Shown piece after piece: positions 4,914-5,168 of a stretch of 5,168 nt of DNA. Below the pieces are notes generated by a model. The model worked only from the letters and a program-made list of their open reading frames with translations. It was not told where the DNA came from and did not search any database. The position numbers were made by a program, and so were the translations under genes. Source of the DNA: Deltaproteobacteria bacterium (lineage in GTDB: Bacteria; Desulfobacterota; Desulfarculia; Adiutricales; JAGVGV01); assembly GCA_020056895.1 (NCBI GenBank), contig JAGVGV010000120.1:1-5168 (forward strand), written 5' to 3'. Within the stretch, counting starts at the first letter, position 1, and each line of letters starts with the position of its first letter.

Positions 4914-5168
4914 GTGGCGGCTCCAGACCGTGTCCTGATCATCGACGATGAAGAGGCCATTCGTGAATCGTGCCAACGGATATTGGCCAAGGACGGCCTC
5001 GAGGTCACCAGCGCCGCCGATGGCGTTACCGCCCTCAAGCTCACCGATAAGTGGACGTACGATCTCATCATCCTCGACCTGGTCGTTCCCGGCGGGGGCA
5101 TGGAGATTCTCAAGCGGATCAAGGAAGACGATCCCGAGGTGGTGGTCATCGTGGTTTCGGGGTACGGC
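4914..5168 (+). CDS. Response regulator, receiver domain (3' end outside window)
   Basis: The 85 visible codons encode most of a CheY-like receiver domain, the phosphorylated input module of two-component systems. A histidine kinase would phosphorylate D55 in LIILDLVVPGG. The acidic metal pocket is D11-D12 in RVLIIDDEEAIRE, and the conserved switch Ser is S82 in VVSGYG. The Lys and the output domain lie beyond the window edge, so it may be a single-domain regulator or carry a DNA-binding output such as an NtrC-type AAA+ module. There is no in-frame ATG. GTG 4914 puts seven residues up to the first strand, which is normal. The in-frame GTG at 4821 precedes the predicted transcription start and is unlikely. 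It is divergent from def, with a strong promoter and a leader of about 90 nt. No partner kinase is visible. Confidence 0.88.
   Translation, partial: MAAPDRVLIIDDEEAIRESCQRILAKDGLEVTSAADGVTALKLTDKWTYDLIILDLVVPGGGMEILKRIKEDDPEVVVIVVSGYG

Noticed and set aside
4756..4938. Plus-strand 60-codon open frame before the response regulator
   Set aside because: Its start lies upstream of the strong TTGACA/TACAAT promoter, so the message would lack the start codon. The sequence shows no domain and runs out of frame into the receiver gene.

Overview
The window comes from a GC-rich bacterium. The run def-fmt-rsmB on one strand, next to a divergently transcribed response regulator whose receiver resembles those of NtrC-type or stand-alone regulators, would fit a deltaproteobacterial (Desulfobacterota-like) chromosome. 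That placement is an inference from gene order and protein style; no marker gene in the window settles it.

Layout from left to right. Bases 1-74 hold the last 23 codons of a plus-strand gene, possibly a transposase. A 216-base gap (75-290) contains a good sigma70-type promoter with a perfect palindrome in its spacer. It drives a 503-codon plus-strand gene (291-1802) for an unusual cytidine/nucleic-acid deaminase-fold protein. Its second deaminase domain keeps the full zinc and catalytic signature. Its first half aligns with the second as a deaminase-like domain that has lost almost every catalytic residue. This gene is more A/T-rich than the rest and sits alone, tail-to-tail with the next operon.

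Bases 1845-4698 on the minus strand form a compact three-gene operon, transcribed def, then fmt, then rsmB. Peptide deformylase and Met-tRNA formyltransferase are the two ends of the N-formylmethionine cycle: Fmt formylates the initiator Met-tRNA and Def removes the formyl group from new proteins. RsmB methylates a cytosine in 16S rRNA. The genes overlap at TGATG and ATGA junctions, which suggests translational coupling. A TTGAAA-N18-TATAAT promoter lies just upstream of def.

The 215-base divergent region (4699-4913) also carries a near-consensus plus-strand promoter (TTGACA-N17-TACAAT), a 17-base palindrome that puts TATAAT on both strands, and a leader of about 90 nt that can form two hairpins. 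Downstream is the receiver domain of a response regulator, starting at a GTG near 4914 and cut off by the window edge.

The most interesting object is the tandem pseudo-active/active deaminase. The housekeeping operon is ordinary. I saw no tRNA, rRNA, CRISPR array or complete insertion sequence.
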